NCBI RefSeq assembly: GCF_000966195.1
Contig: NZ_LAHL01000012.1
Span: 124,001-188,000, forward strand
Source of the DNA: Domibacillus robiginosus
GTDB lineage: Bacteria; Bacillota; Bacilli; Bacillales; Domibacillaceae
Direction: 5' to 3'
Length of the DNA: 64,000 nt
How positions within the stretch are numbered: the first letter of the stretch is position 1; the number at the start of each line of letters is the position of its first letter. Under the pieces are notes generated by a model that saw nothing but the letters and a program-made list of their open reading frames with translations, did no database searches and was not told the origin of the DNA. Position numbers and translations under genes: made by a program. This document shows positions 17,079-27,011 of the stretch, piece after piece.

Positions 17079-17978
17079 TTATGCGCGTGGATGATGGTTG
17101 CGGTATGTATGCTGCAAGTGTTCTTTCGTAATATGTGTGTACATTTGAGTAGACGAAAGGCTGGCATGCCCTAGCAGCTCCTGTACCGTTCTCATATCCG
17201 CGCCGTTATTCAACATATGCGTTGCGAACGTATGCCTTAGCATATGCGGATGAATTTTTCCTGATAACGAAGCTTTTCGAATTAAATCATTTAAAATATG
17301 GCGGATTCCGCCAGTTGTGATCGGTGCACCCCTAAAATTCACAAACAGTTTATTATGTTCGTTTTTTTTCATTAAAAAAGGCCGGCTGTTTTGACTGTAG
17401 TGTTCAACAGCTTCCGCCGCAAAACTGCCATATGGCACATATCTTTCTTTTCCGCCCTTTCCATGAACAAGCAGAACCCCAAGACGTGCATCTAAATCTG
17501 ACAGCTCAATCGCCGCACATTCGCTTACACGAATGCCCGTCCCATACAGTATTTCGAGCAGTGCTCTGTTTCGGATAGATAAAGGATTATCGCCCTCTAT
17601 ACTGTTAAACAGTTCCTCCATCTCTTCTTCATAAAAAAAAGACGGAAGTTTTTTTGTTCCTTTTGGCCTGTGTACAAGCAAAAAAGGGTTTTCCGTTACG
17701 ATATTTTCCCTCATTAAAAAACGGTAAAACCCTCGAAGAGCAGATATTTTTCGGGAGACAGAAGCCCGAGCCATTTTTTTCTCATGAAGCAATGTTAAAT
17801 ATAAACGGGCCGTTTGATGCGTCACACTCGACAATTCCGTTATAAGCTGCTCATTCATAAACATAAAAAAGTGCTCCAGATCATCACGATAATTTGTTAC
17901 CGTATGAACAGAGCTGTTTTTTTCAATTTGCAAATAAGCAAAATAAGAATGTGTATAATTTTTGAAAAGTTTAGACAT
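17079..17978 (-). CDS. xerC: Tyrosine recombinase XerC (CodV)
   Basis: A 299-residue site-specific recombinase that resolves chromosome dimers at dif together with XerD. The N-terminal SAM-like domain spans residues 1-90. The catalytic domain holds the full set: Arg in GTGIRVSE, Lys in [10 protein letters not shown], His-x-x-Arg in [10 protein letters not shown], His in LLGHASL and the nucleophile Tyr in MYTHIT. It heads the xerC-hslV-hslU-codY group, a short distance after trmFO. Confidence 0.95.
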   Translation of the reverse strand: MSKLFKNYTHSYFAYLQIEKNSSVHTVTNYRDDLEHFFMFMNEQLITELSSVTHQTARLYLTLLHEKKMARASVSRKISALRGFYRFLMRENIVTENPFLLVHRPKGTKKLPSFFYEEEMEELFNSIEGDNPLSIRNRALLEILYGTGIRVSECAAIELSDLDARLGVLLVHGKGGKERYVPYGSFAAEAVEHYSQNSRPFLMKKNEHNKLFVNFRGAPITTGGIRHILNDLIRKASLSGKIHPHMLRHTFATHMLNNGADMRTVQELLGHASLSSTQMYTHITKEHLQHTYRNHHPRA

Positions 17979-18040
17979 TTCCCCACCTCACAAAAGGGCT
18001 ACTACATAATAGCATATGTCAGCAGCCCCTCGCAAGAAAT

Positions 18041-19345
18041 TTACAAACTTTTCGAAAAAGTTTGAATTGTTCCTAAAGCACGCTCAGCGAGCGCTTCGTA
18101 CCGTTCTTTTTTACTCTTAATTTTCACCGGTAACGCCGGGAACAAACCAAAATTAGCATTCATCGGTTGAAAATTGTCCGGTGATGTATGGGTAATATAG
18201 TGTGCCATTCCACCAATGGCTGTTTCTTGCGGTGCTGTTACTGGATCCTGTCCAAGTGCAAGCTTTGCCGCATTGATCCCTGCCATTAAGCCGCTTGCTG
18301 CTGATTCTACATATCCCTCTACACCAGTCATTTGTCCGGCAAAGAAAAGAGTTGGACGGCTTTTTAGCTGATAAGTTGGCAGCAGCGCTTTTGGCGAATT
18401 AATAAACGTATTGCGGTGCATCACTCCGTACCGGACAATTTCAACATTTTGGAGTCCTGGAATAAGCTGAAGCACTTCTTTTTGTGGCCCCCACTTCAAG
18501 TGGGTTTGAAAACCAACAATGTTATAAAGTGTTCCGGCCGCGTTATCCTGGCGAAGCTGTACGACTGCGTATGGACGCTTTCCAGTACGCGGATCTTCAA
18601 GACCCACAGGCTTCATTGGTCCAAACAGCATCGTTTTTTTGCCCCGGCTGGCCATGACTTCAATCGGCATGCAGCCTTCGAAGAAAATTTCTTTTTCAAA
18701 TTCTTTCAAAGGCACCGTTTCTGCTGCAATCAACGCTTCATAAAAACGATCAAATTCTTCTTCATTCATTGGGCAGTTTAAATAAGCTGCTTCCCCTTTA
18801 TCATAACGAGACTTTAAATAGGCGATATTCATATCAATGCTGTCTTTTTCAACAATTGGCGCCGCCGCATCGTAAAAGTATAAATATTCTTCTCCAGTAA
18901 GGGCCTGAATTTTTTCAGCCAGGCCACTTGTCGTCAACGGACCTGTTGCAATAACCGTAATCCCCTCCGGAATTTCCGTTACTTCTTCATGAATGACGGT
19001 TACATTTGGATGGTTTTTCACACGTTCTGTTACATGTCCTGCAAATTCATGCCGGTCTACAGCCAGTGCGCCGCCCGCTGGAACAGCACATGCATCTGCA
19101 GAACTGATAATAACCGAATTTAGACGGCGCATTTCTTCTTTCAAAACACCAACTGCATTGGTTAACCCGTTTGCACGCAGTGAATTGCTGCATACGAGCT
19201 CGGCAAATTTATCAGTATGATGAGCGGGTGTTTGTTTGACCGGGCGCATTTCATACAGGCGAACCTGTAATCCACGCTCTGCTATTTGAAAAGCGGCCTC
19301 GCTTCCTGCAAGTCCGGCTCCGATTACGTTAATTGGTTGAGTCAT
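18041..19345 (-). CDS. trmFO: Folate- and FAD-dependent tRNA (uracil-54-C5)-methyltransferase TrmFO
   Basis: A 434-residue flavoprotein that makes ribothymidine-54 in tRNAs using methylene-tetrahydrofolate. The N-terminal FAD-binding Rossmann motif is [11 protein letters not shown]. The family motif [10 protein letters not shown] follows near residue 55, and the C-terminal segment [19 protein letters not shown] contains the second FAD-contacting region. Position between topA and xerC is the Bacillus order (gene once called gid). A purine-rich AGGGGG precedes the ATG. Confidence 0.96.
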   Translation of the reverse strand: MTQPINVIGAGLAGSEAAFQIAERGLQVRLYEMRPVKQTPAHHTDKFAELVCSNSLRANGLTNAVGVLKEEMRRLNSVIISSADACAVPAGGALAVDRHEFAGHVTERVKNHPNVTVIHEEVTEIPEGITVIATGPLTTSGLAEKIQALTGEEYLYFYDAAAPIVEKDSIDMNIAYLKSRYDKGEAAYLNCPMNEEEFDRFYEALIAAETVPLKEFEKEIFFEGCMPIEVMASRGKKTMLFGPMKPVGLEDPRTGKRPYAVVQLRQDNAAGTLYNIVGFQTHLKWGPQKEVLQLIPGLQNVEIVRYGVMHRNTFINSPKALLPTYQLKSRPTLFFAGQMTGVEGYVESAASGLMAGINAAKLALGQDPVTAPQETAIGGMAHYITHTSPDNFQPMNANFGLFPALPVKIKSKKERYEALAERALGTIQTFSKSL

Positions 19346-19441
19346 TGTTGTTCCCCCTGCTTTAAAGGTACGTACCTATATATCCATTAAGCATTGTACA
19401 CTACCTGCTTGTAGAAAAAAAGAAAAATGTTTTGTCCATAA

Positions 19442-19476
19442 CAAAAACCGCCTTGTTTTCACTCACACAAGGCGGC
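19442..19476 (-). terminator. Terminator after topA
   Basis: Minus-strand stem CCGCCTTGT / ACAAGGCGG with a 10-base loop, followed by five U. It starts 12 bases after the topA stop and separates topA from trmFO-codY. Confidence 0.88.
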
Positions 19477-19487
19477 TTTTACCTTTT

Positions 19488-21566
19488 TTATGCTTGCGGC
19501 TGCTCTTTATAATCACATTCTGTGCATTGAATCTGCACGCCTTTTTTCAACTTTTTCTCAACGAGCAGCTTACTGCATTTCGGGCATGGACGCTCAATCG
19601 GCTTATCCCATGAAAGAAAATCACATTCTGGGAACCGATCGCATCCATAAAATATACGCCGTTTTTTACTTTTTCTTTCTATTATATTACCCTCTGCACA
19701 TTTAGGACACTTAACGCCGATTTCTTTTACAATGGCTTTTGTATTTCGACAGTCCGGGAAGTTGCTGCATGCCATAAATTTTCCGAAACGACCCATTTTA
19801 AAGACCATTTCATGACCACACTTTTCGCAGTCTTCTCCAGCGGGTTCATCTTTTATTTCAACCTGCTCCATTTCTTTTTCCGCTTTTTCCAGGTGACCTT
19901 CAAAGCCTTTATAAAACTCATCAATAACAGCCACCCATTCTTTTATGCCGTCTTCTACATTATCAAGGTCGCGCTCCATTTTCACAGTAAATTCAACATC
20001 AATAATGTCTGCAAAAAACTCAACCATTAATTCATGTACAATCGTTCCCAGCTCCGTTGGGACGAAACGCTTGTTGTCCAATGCCACATATCCACGCTTT
20101 TGAATTGTGTCAAGGGTTGGTGCATACGTAGATGGACGTCCAATCCCGAGCTCTTCTAGTGTTTTTACAAGTCGAGCTTCTGTATAACGTGGCGGCGGCT
20201 GAGTAAAGTGCTGCTTCGGATCGATTTCCTTTGACTGCACTGTGTCGCCTTTTTCAAGATTCGGCAGAAAGTTTTCTTTTTCTTCTTTTGTATCATCTGT
20301 GCCTTCTACATATACTTTCATAAAACCGGAAAACTTTACTTTTGAACCCGTTGCCCGGAACATCACATCGCCGTTTACCAGATCCGCGCTGACCGTATCC
20401 ATTACAGCAGCTGCCATTTGACTAGCAACAAATCGTTCCCATATGAGCTTATAAAGACGGTGCTGATCACGCGAAAGAAAATCTTTTAGCGCTGATGGCT
20501 CACGCATCGTACTGGTTGGACGAATCGCTTCGTGAGCATCCTGTGCACCTTTTTTCTTTGCATCGCTTTTTTGCCCTTGCTCTTTCGCATATTCTTTGCC
20601 ATAGTGAGAAACGATGTACTCCAGGCTTTCGGCCTGAGCCACTTCCGATACGCGTGTTGAATCCGTTCTCATATAGGTGATCAGACCGACAGTGCCTTCC
20701 TTGCCAAGATCGATGCCTTCATACAATTGCTGGGCCAGCATCATTGTTTTTTTAGCACGAAAGTTCAATTTGCGGGCGGCTTCCTGCTGAAGAGACGAAG
20801 TAGTAAACGCGGCAGCTGGATTTCGACGGCGTTCTTTTTTTGTCACTTCCTGAATGGAAAACTGATTCCCTTCAATGGCAGCCAGTACTTTTTTTACGTC
20901 CTCTTCCGAAGTGAGCTTTTCTTTTTTTCCGTTTAATCCATAAAAAGAAGCGCTGAATGTATCCATTCCTTTTGTAAATTCTGCTTCAATTGTCCAATAT
21001 TCTTCCGGCACGAATACTTTGATTTCATTTTCCCGGTCAATGATAAGCCGGAGCGCAACAGATTGAACGCGGCCGGCACTCAAGCCTTTTTTTACTTTTT
21101 TCCATAATAACGGGCTGATATTGTATCCAACAAGCCGGTCAAGAATTCGTCGTGCCTGCTGGGCATCTACCAGATCCATATTAATGGGCCGCGGATGCTT
21201 AAAAGATTCTTTGATTGCATCTTTTGTTATTTCATTAAATACTACCCGGCAGTCAGAGGTCGTATCGATATTCAATGAATGGGCCAAATGCCAGGCAATC
21301 GCCTCCCCTTCACGATCCGGGTCAGCCGCGAGGTAGATTTTTTTCGCCTTTTTGGCAGCCGTTTTTAATTCTTTTAAAACAGGACCCTTTCCACGGATAG
21401 TGATGTATTTTGGATCATAGTTGTTTTCTGTATCTACGCCCATCTGGCTTTTCGGTAAATCCCGAACATGCCCCATCGATGCACGCACTTTGTATTTTTT
21501 CCCGAGATAGCGTTCGATTGTCTTCGCTTTCGCCGGGGACTCTACTATTACTAAATAATCTGACAT
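19488..21566 (-). CDS. topA: DNA topoisomerase I TopA
   Basis: A 692-residue type IA topoisomerase that relaxes negative supercoils. The Toprim domain is at the N-terminus ([17 protein letters not shown] and [15 protein letters not shown]). The catalytic Tyr lies in [14 protein letters not shown] (about residue 298). The C-terminus has three zinc-binding modules with Cys pairs (CEKCGHEM..., CPKCAEGN..., CPKCSKLL...). The longest frame adds 14 residues, but GGGGAGG lies nine bases before the ATG at 21566, which gives the family start [11 protein letters not shown]. Confidence 0.97.
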   Translation of the reverse strand: MSDYLVIVESPAKAKTIERYLGKKYKVRASMGHVRDLPKSQMGVDTENNYDPKYITIRGKGPVLKELKTAAKKAKKIYLAADPDREGEAIAWHLAHSLNIDTTSDCRVVFNEITKDAIKESFKHPRPINMDLVDAQQARRILDRLVGYNISPLLWKKVKKGLSAGRVQSVALRLIIDRENEIKVFVPEEYWTIEAEFTKGMDTFSASFYGLNGKKEKLTSEEDVKKVLAAIEGNQFSIQEVTKKERRRNPAAAFTTSSLQQEAARKLNFRAKKTMMLAQQLYEGIDLGKEGTVGLITYMRTDSTRVSEVAQAESLEYIVSHYGKEYAKEQGQKSDAKKKGAQDAHEAIRPTSTMREPSALKDFLSRDQHRLYKLIWERFVASQMAAAVMDTVSADLVNGDVMFRATGSKVKFSGFMKVYVEGTDDTKEEKENFLPNLEKGDTVQSKEIDPKQHFTQPPPRYTEARLVKTLEELGIGRPSTYAPTLDTIQKRGYVALDNKRFVPTELGTIVHELMVEFFADIIDVEFTVKMERDLDNVEDGIKEWVAVIDEFYKGFEGHLEKAEKEMEQVEIKDEPAGEDCEKCGHEMVFKMGRFGKFMACSNFPDCRNTKAIVKEIGVKCPKCAEGNIIERKSKKRRIFYGCDRFPECDFLSWDKPIERPCPKCSKLLVEKKLKKGVQIQCTECDYKEQPQA

Positions 21567-21611
21567 AGGATAAAGCCTCCCCGAGAGGTAAAATGAATAA
21601 TTAGACATATT

Positions 21612-21638
21612 ATTATGCCGTTATGGTTTGTTTGTCAA
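21612..21638 (-). promoter_or_regulatory. topA: Candidate sigma-A promoter of topA
   Basis: Minus-strand TTGACA (21633-21638, perfect -35), 15-base spacer and CATAAT (21612-21617, 5/6 match to -10), about 45 bases before the topA start. The spacer is shorter than the ideal 17. Confidence 0.5.
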
Positions 21639-21692
21639 ACGTTTCTTTTTTTAAGCTGGCATTTTCATTCTCTATTTATTACAAAACAGGAC

Positions 21693-21723
21693 ACATTTTG
21701 CAAACTGTTCTGTTGCAAAATGT
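21693..21723. repeat. Perfect 11-bp inverted repeat between dprA and topA
   Basis: Arms ACATTTTGCAA and TTGCAAAATGT are perfectly complementary around a 9-base spacer. There is no U-run on either strand, so it does not look like an intrinsic terminator. It lies about 55 bases upstream of the topA -35 and may be an operator or an mRNA 3'-end hairpin for dprA. Confidence 0.7.
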
Positions 21724-21768
21724 ATATGATATGAATCCTAATTGCAACTACTTTCGTGAAAAGTTTTT

Positions 21769-22647
21769 TTATTCCTGCTTCCATTCTGATAAAATATCAT
21801 CGGCACAATGAACAATTTTAGCACCGTCTGCAATCAATGCATGAACCCCTTCTGAAAGAGGATGAGTAATTGGTCCTGGTACAGCAAAAACATCTATCCC
21901 CTGTTCAAGTGCAAAAGAAGCAGTGATAAGGGAGCCGCTTTTTTTAGCAGCCTGCACGACTAATACTCCTTTTGATAAACCGCTGACAATTCGATTACGG
22001 GCTGGAAATTGCCATTTTTCCGGCTTACGGGTCGGTGCGTATTCTGATAAAATAAGACCTTGCCTGGAAATACGACGCGCCAATTGTTTATTTTCTCTTG
22101 GGTAGAAATGACTAAAGCCTCCCGCAATAACCGCAATTGTTTTGCCTCCTGCCTGAAGGGCAGCGTCATGGGAAAATGCATCAATTCCTTTTGCCAGGCC
22201 GCTGATAATAGAAGTATTTTCTTTTACCAGGCCAGGAATAATCTTTTGAACCGCTTCCCTCCCATACTGATTTGCCTCCCGTGCTCCGACAACTGCAATG
22301 ATGTTCCGGCTTTTTAAAAGAGACGTGTTTCCCATAGCAAATAAGGCCCAGGGAGGCTGTGGAAGCTTTTTTAGTGATTCGGGATATTGCAGATCAAAAA
22401 TGGGGATAAAAGTCGTTGAGGATTCCAATAAGAAAGAATAAAGAGAGTCATAGGAAAGAGCTTGAAACTCATCTAAAATGGCTTCTGCTTGTCCAACGGA
22501 ACGGTTTGTGATGGCGGCAAATTCTGCGGCTGTCATGTGGGAAAGCTGATTTAATCCAGGATCATTTTTTAATAATAAATATTGGTCCTTCCAGCTGATA
22601 CCCGGACAGTACTGCAGCTTTAAAAGCTGCTTTTCGGTATTGTCCAA
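21769..22647 (-). CDS. dprA: DNA-processing protein DprA (Smf), TTG start
   Basis: A 292-residue protein that loads RecA on incoming single-stranded DNA during transformation. The N-terminal helical region (about residues 1-70) is followed by the extended Rossmann fold: AVVGAREANQYG, SIISGLAKGIDAFSHDAAL and GSLITASFALEQGIDVFAVPG (parts of about 115-255). The start codon is TTG, well placed behind AAAGGAGG. The length is near the B. subtilis protein (297). It stands alone between sucD and topA. Confidence 0.95.
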   Translation of the reverse strand: MDNTEKQLLKLQYCPGISWKDQYLLLKNDPGLNQLSHMTAAEFAAITNRSVGQAEAILDEFQALSYDSLYSFLLESSTTFIPIFDLQYPESLKKLPQPPWALFAMGNTSLLKSRNIIAVVGAREANQYGREAVQKIIPGLVKENTSIISGLAKGIDAFSHDAALQAGGKTIAVIAGGFSHFYPRENKQLARRISRQGLILSEYAPTRKPEKWQFPARNRIVSGLSKGVLVVQAAKKSGSLITASFALEQGIDVFAVPGPITHPLSEGVHALIADGAKIVHCADDILSEWKQE

Positions 22648-22679
22648 CTTATTTTCCTCCTTTTGTGCAAGTAAAGAGA

Positions 22680-22702
22680 GACGCCTGAATCATTCAGGCG
22701 TC
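22680..22702 (-). terminator. Terminator-like hairpin after sucD
   Basis: Arms GACGCCTGAAT / ATTCAGGCGTC with almost no loop base between them, on both strands. On the minus strand it is followed by a pyrimidine-rich TCTCTTTACTT rather than a clean U-run. It starts about 10 bases past the sucD stop, before dprA. Confidence 0.75.
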
Positions 22703-22713
22703 TTCGTTTTCAC

Positions 22714-23616
22714 TTAATGTGTTTTGCATTCTTCCAAAAGTCCTTGCTGCTCAAGAACTTTAATTAATGTTTCACCCATAACAGATGGTGTTTCCGCTAC
22801 TTGAATGCCGCATTCGTTCATCACACGGATTTTTTCATCAGCTGTTCCTTTACCGCCTGAAATAATCGCACCGGCGTGGCCCATACGCTTTCCTGGAGGC
22901 GCTGTACGTCCGCCGATAAAGCCGACAACTGGTTTAGTCATATTCGCTTTTACCCACTCGGCTGCTTCTTCCTCTGCTGTACCGCCGATTTCACCAATCA
23001 TAATGACTGCTTTTGTTTCCGGATCTTCATTGAATGCTTTTAAGACATCGATAAAGTCTGTTCCGTTCACCGGGTCACCGCCGATACCGACAGCTGTAGA
23101 CTGGCCGATTCCTGCTTGTGATAACTGGTGTACAGCTTCGTACGTAAGTGTGCCGGAGCGTGATACAACACCAACATGACCTTTTGTATGGATATACCCT
23201 GGCATGATGCCGATTTTGCACTCATCCGGTGTGATTACACCTGGGCAGTTCGGCCCAACAAGACGTGTTTTCTTGCCTTGCATATAACGTTTCACTTTTA
23301 CCATGTCGAGTACTGGAATATGTTCTGTAATACAAATGGCAAGATCAAGATTTGCGTCAACTGCTTCCAAAATCGCATCTGCTGCGAATGGAGCCGGAAC
23401 GTAAATAACAGACGCGTTGGCACCTGTTGCCTGCACAGCTTCTTGAAGCGTATTAAATACCGGAACGCCTTCTACTTCTGTGCCGCCCTTACCAGGAGTA
23501 ACACCGCCAACAATTTTCGTTCCATATTCAAGCATTTGTTTAGTATGGAAAAGGGCGGTAGAGCCCGTGATGCCTTGAACAATTACCTTTGTATCTTTAT
23601 TAATGAATACACTCAT
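22714..23616 (-). CDS. sucD: Succinyl-CoA synthetase alpha subunit SucD
   Basis: A 300-residue subunit that carries the CoA site and phosphohistidine of succinyl-CoA ligase in the TCA cycle. The CoA-binding Rossmann motif is [16 protein letters not shown]. The swinging histidine lies in [20 protein letters not shown] (about residue 246). The C-terminal part forms the power-helix region. It follows sucC by 34 bases and is co-transcribed with it. Confidence 0.97.
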   Translation of the reverse strand: MSVFINKDTKVIVQGITGSTALFHTKQMLEYGTKIVGGVTPGKGGTEVEGVPVFNTLQEAVQATGANASVIYVPAPFAADAILEAVDANLDLAICITEHIPVLDMVKVKRYMQGKKTRLVGPNCPGVITPDECKIGIMPGYIHTKGHVGVVSRSGTLTYEAVHQLSQAGIGQSTAVGIGGDPVNGTDFIDVLKAFNEDPETKAVIMIGEIGGTAEEEAAEWVKANMTKPVVGFIGGRTAPPGKRMGHAGAIISGGKGTADEKIRVMNECGIQVAETPSVMGETLIKVLEQQGLLEECKTH

Positions 23617-23650
23617 GCCTATACCTGCCTTTCTATTGTCAACATCCTGA

Positions 23651-24811
23651 TTATTTTACGAGACTAACGATCTTTTGCGCGCCATCTGCCATAGAATCTG
23701 CTGAAACGATGTCAAGACCTGACTCGTTCAAGATTGCTTTACCGGCATCTACATTCGTACCTTCCAAACGTACAACAAGTGGTACAGACAGGCTTACCTG
23801 CTTCGCAGCTTCTACTACACCTGTTGCAATAACGTCACATTTCATAATGCCGCCGAAAATGTTAACGAAAATACCTTTTACGTTTTCATCCGACAAAATA
23901 ATTTTAAAAGCTTCCGTTACTTTTTCAGCTGTTGCGCCGCCCCCAACATCAAGGAAGTTAGCCGGATCGCCGCCGTAGTGCTTGATAATATCCATCGTTG
24001 CCATGGCAAGACCTGCACCATTTACCATACAACCGATATTTCCATCAAGCGCGATGTAGCTGAGGTCATATTTTGATGCTTCGATTTCTTTTTCATCTTC
24101 TTCTTCAAGATCACGATATTCTAAAATGTCTTTATGGCGGTATAGAGCATTTGAATCAAAATTCAATTTTGCATCCAGCGCCATTACTTTTCCATCACCT
24201 GTTACAACAAGCGGGTTAATTTCAGCAATAGAGCAGTCTTTTTCTACAAACGCAGTGTAAAGACTCATCATAAATTTAACAGCTTGTCCAACAAGCTCTT
24301 TCGGAATATTAATATTGAACGCAATGCGGCGTGCCTGGTATGCGCTAAGGCCCGTTACCGGGTCAATATACTCTTTAAAGATCTTTTCCGGTGTTGCTTC
24401 GGCTACTTCTTCAATCTCTGTTCCGCCTTCTTCAGATGCCATTAACACAACTTGAGAAGTGGCACGGTCCAAGACTAAGCCAATATAGTATTCTTTTTGA
24501 ATGTCGCATCCTTCTTCAATAAGAAGGCGCTTTACTTCTTTGCCTTCAGGACCTGTTTGGTGCGTGACTAACACTTTGCCGAGGATTTCTTCTGCATATG
24601 TACGTACTTCATCGAGATTCTTTGCGACTTTAACACCGCCCGCTTTTCCACGGCCGCCCGCATGAATCTGTGCTTTGACAACGTTTACTGCTGTGCCAAG
24701 TTCTTTTGCTGCTTCAACCGCTTCTTCAACGGAAAACGCAACTTTCCCATTCGGAACGGCAACGCCGTAGCTTCTGAGAACTTCTTTCCCTTGATACTCA
24801 TGAATATTCAT
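23651..24811 (-). CDS. sucC: Succinyl-CoA synthetase beta subunit SucC
   Basis: A 386-residue nucleotide-binding subunit with an ATP-grasp fold. [17 protein letters not shown] is the family start. The loop [17 protein letters not shown] binds the nucleotide, and [17 protein letters not shown] with [13 protein letters not shown] marks the C-terminal ligase domain. The longest frame begins 20 codons earlier, but GGAGG is seven bases before the ATG at 24811. A promoter with a cre-like sequence lies just upstream. Confidence 0.97.
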   Translation of the reverse strand: MNIHEYQGKEVLRSYGVAVPNGKVAFSVEEAVEAAKELGTAVNVVKAQIHAGGRGKAGGVKVAKNLDEVRTYAEEILGKVLVTHQTGPEGKEVKRLLIEEGCDIQKEYYIGLVLDRATSQVVLMASEEGGTEIEEVAEATPEKIFKEYIDPVTGLSAYQARRIAFNINIPKELVGQAVKFMMSLYTAFVEKDCSIAEINPLVVTGDGKVMALDAKLNFDSNALYRHKDILEYRDLEEEDEKEIEASKYDLSYIALDGNIGCMVNGAGLAMATMDIIKHYGGDPANFLDVGGGATAEKVTEAFKIILSDENVKGIFVNIFGGIMKCDVIATGVVEAAKQVSLSVPLVVRLEGTNVDAGKAILNESGLDIVSADSMADGAQKIVSLVK

Positions 24812-24856
24812 CTTCCAGCCTCCTATCAGTCTCAAAACATAGTCTTTTTGCAAAAC

Positions 24857-24898
24857 AGACTGCGTTTTCATTGTAGAGAAAAATCAGAATTATGTCCA
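24857..24898 (-). promoter_or_regulatory. sucC: sucC promoter with overlapping cre-like site
   Basis: Minus-strand TGGACA (24893-24898, 5/6), 17-base spacer, TACAAT (24870-24875, 5/6). Immediately downstream, covering the likely transcription start, is TGAAAACGCAGTCT (24857-24870), a 12/14 match to the CcpA cre consensus TGWAANCGNTNWCA. A repressor there would block initiation. Binding is inferred from the motif only. Confidence 0.65.
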
Positions 24899-24911
24899 GC
24901 CTTTGAACACA

Positions 24912-24937
24912 AAAAATGCGTTCTTTTTTCAAGAACG
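24912..24937 (-). terminator. Terminator after ylqH
   Basis: Minus-strand stem CGTTCTT / AAGAACG with a short A-rich loop, followed by CATTTTTTG. It lies about 30 bases past the ylqH stop and isolates sucCD from the rnhB-ylqG-ylqH group. Confidence 0.8.
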
Positions 24938-24947
24938 GACATTTTTT

Positions 24948-24961
24948 GCAAAACGCTTACA
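24948..24961 (-). promoter_or_regulatory. Second cre-like sequence upstream of sucC
   Basis: Minus-strand TGTAAGCGTTTTGC matches 12 of 14 positions of the CcpA cre consensus, failing only in the last two. It lies between the ylqH stop codon and its terminator, about 80 bases from the first cre-like site. Confidence 0.35.
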
Positions 24962-24965
24962 ATGT

Positions 24966-25238
24966 TTATTTATCAAGGGACTTGTCCAGGCGGTATACAA
25001 ACGCAAATACTTCAGCAACCGCTTGATATAAATCTTCTGGAATCGCTTCATTTATTTCAAGTTGTCCCAGCAGTTCGACCAGTCCAGGATCTTCCTGGAT
25101 CGGGATGTTGTTTTCTTTTGCAGAAGCAATAATTTGATCAGCAATGAGTCCTTTTCCCTTCGCTTTTACGATCGGTGCTCCCACCGAGTCTGGATTATAA
25201 GAAAGAGCAGCGGCCTGCCGCCGGTTTGGCTGGTTCAT
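24966..25238 (-). CDS. ylqH: FlhB-like cytoplasmic-domain protein YlqH
   Basis: A 90-residue homologue of the FlhB/EscU C-terminal cytoplasmic domain, with no membrane part. The core AAALSYNPDSVGAPIVKAKG, then ADQIIASAKENNIPIQEDPG and YQAVAEVFAFVY, follows the FlhB fold. FlhB proteins self-cleave at NPTH; the equivalent here is NPDS, so cleavage is not expected. It overlaps the FliK-like ylqG by 4 bp, an orphan copy of the FliK-FlhB partnership outside the fla/che operon. Function unknown. Confidence 0.88.
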   Translation of the reverse strand: MNQPNRRQAAALSYNPDSVGAPIVKAKGKGLIADQIIASAKENNIPIQEDPGLVELLGQLEINEAIPEDLYQAVAEVFAFVYRLDKSLDK

Positions 25239-26995
25239 ATGCGTACATCCACCCCCATATAACGATCATCATCCATAATGCGGGCAAGCGGCGGCTTCTT
25301 CTTTTCCACCGCCGCCGGTTCTTTGAACGAAACGCCAGAAAAGCGGTATCCATTTGCTTCAAGTGCCTCCTTCAACGAACCAACAGCCGGGCTGCTTATT
25401 TTTTTCAGCAGCGGGCCCGGAATGTCCGCAGCAATATGCAATTGCACAATCCGGTTTTGCACCTGCATATCAATGACCGTTTGTTTTAAACGCGGCATTT
25501 CCACATAAAACAATACACGGCAAAAATCAGCATCAATTTTTCCGTCTGCTTTTTTCTTTCCTTCCCACTTGATCGTCACATCGCCCGTAAATTCGCCAAA
25601 TTGTAGGGGGGACTGCAGCACCAGCTGCTGAACGGGACCGGATTCGGCAGACAAAATATGCTGTGCATTAAGACGGCCAACCATCTGCTCAGCAGCTTCT
25701 TTAATCGGGGCTGGCATCGTGTCTGACATAAGCTTGATCAGCTCCTGCTTGACAGTTTGCGGAACGCTTTGGGCATTTTCTTTCGAGGCAAGAACGGCTT
25801 CATGATCCACTCCAAGAAAGCGAAATGCGTCACGGAGCGTCGAAATGGCCGACGGTTCTTCAAAAGAAAGCGCATCGGCACCGATCAATACAGCCATTCG
25901 TGCCGCTGCCTGGTCAGGAAGAGACACAGCGGCAGAAGAAGCAAGCTGAAGCAAGGATGCTGCCGCTCTCTGGGAAATAGGCTGTCCCGCTTCTAATCCG
26001 TCTGCCAGCTTTACGAGCTGCTGCATTAAAGCCGGTCGCTCGGGATGCCCAAGAGGGACGGATAAAGAAAGAGCCTGCTTAAAAGCGGTAACTGCTTTTT
26101 CAGACACGGGACTTCCAGTCAGCTGCGACAGGGCTTGTTTAAGCAGCTGGACAGGGCGAAGCTCCGCAGCAGCTTCGTTCAAAGACGACTCAGTGCTTTT
26201 GGCAATCCCGGCAAGCAGTGCCTCTCCATTCTGTGCTGCCAGCGAAGGATTTGCAGCCACTGACTGGCCGAGCACCCGAATGGCTGCCGCTTTTTCGGGC
26301 GTATCGGTACCTTGCAGCGCTGAAGCTAACTGAATCGCTTTTTCATTGGCTGTGCCTTTAAAAGCAAACGTCTCTGCTGCTTCACCAAGCAGGCGGTCGA
26401 TCGCTGCGGCGGCCGTTGATTGCTGAAAGCCATTTTGTACGAGTAGTTGCTGTAAAGAACCCAATTTTTCGGTCATCGAGCCTGTTGAACGAGCAGCCAG
26501 CAGGGCCTCGAAAACATTTTCTGTTATCGGCAAATGACGGCTCAGCATAAACCGGACTGCTTCTATCCCTTCTGCTCCAGACTTCCCAAGCCATCCCGAG
26601 ACGGTTTGGATCAAAGATTTTGAAAGAGCTGTTCCGTTTTGAAGCGCTGCTGCTGTAAAAGCCATGTTTTCTTTCGTTGGCTGTAATCCCATTTTTTCAA
26701 GCAGGACAGACACTTGATCGACTGGAAGCTTTGCTGCCGGGTTTTCTGCCAGTACACGGAGGGAAACACCCTGCTCCAAAGAAACCACTTGAAACGTATA
26801 GCGCTCTCCTGCCTTCAGTGGTGCTTCAAGCTGTGCTGTCAGCTTTTGGCCAAGTGCTGCAATTTCGGCCATTTGTCCGGGTAAAAGCTTGATGGTTTTA
26901 CCGGAAAAAACATGCCCTTCCTTTAATGTGTCAATCGGGCTGCGCGCCTCCTGCAGCCGCATTCCTTTTTGAAGGGCCTGCCGCCCAATTTCCAT
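25235..26995 (-). CDS. ylqG: FliK-like large protein YlqG
   Basis: A 586-residue protein with an Ala/Leu/Gln-rich helical body (about residues 1-440) and a C-terminal domain (about 455-570) that resembles the hook-length control domain of FliK (FTGDVTIKWEGKKK, then RVLFYVEMPRLKQTVIDMQV). It has no signal peptide or membrane segment. It is followed by FlhB-like YlqH with a 4-bp overlap and preceded by rnhB, as in B. subtilis. The pairing points to a role in flagellar export, but none is proven. Similarity outside the C-terminal domain is low. Confidence 0.82.
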   Translation of the reverse strand: MEIGRQALQKGMRLQEARSPIDTLKEGHVFSGKTIKLLPGQMAEIAALGQKLTAQLEAPLKAGERYTFQVVSLEQGVSLRVLAENPAAKLPVDQVSVLLEKMGLQPTKENMAFTAAALQNGTALSKSLIQTVSGWLGKSGAEGIEAVRFMLSRHLPITENVFEALLAARSTGSMTEKLGSLQQLLVQNGFQQSTAAAAIDRLLGEAAETFAFKGTANEKAIQLASALQGTDTPEKAAAIRVLGQSVAANPSLAAQNGEALLAGIAKSTESSLNEAAAELRPVQLLKQALSQLTGSPVSEKAVTAFKQALSLSVPLGHPERPALMQQLVKLADGLEAGQPISQRAAASLLQLASSAAVSLPDQAAARMAVLIGADALSFEEPSAISTLRDAFRFLGVDHEAVLASKENAQSVPQTVKQELIKLMSDTMPAPIKEAAEQMVGRLNAQHILSAESGPVQQLVLQSPLQFGEFTGDVTIKWEGKKKADGKIDADFCRVLFYVEMPRLKQTVIDMQVQNRIVQLHIAADIPGPLLKKISSPAVGSLKEALEANGYRFSGVSFKEPAAVEKKKPPLARIMDDDRYMGVDVRI

Positions 26996-27011
26996 ACGCC
27001 ATCACCCTTTA

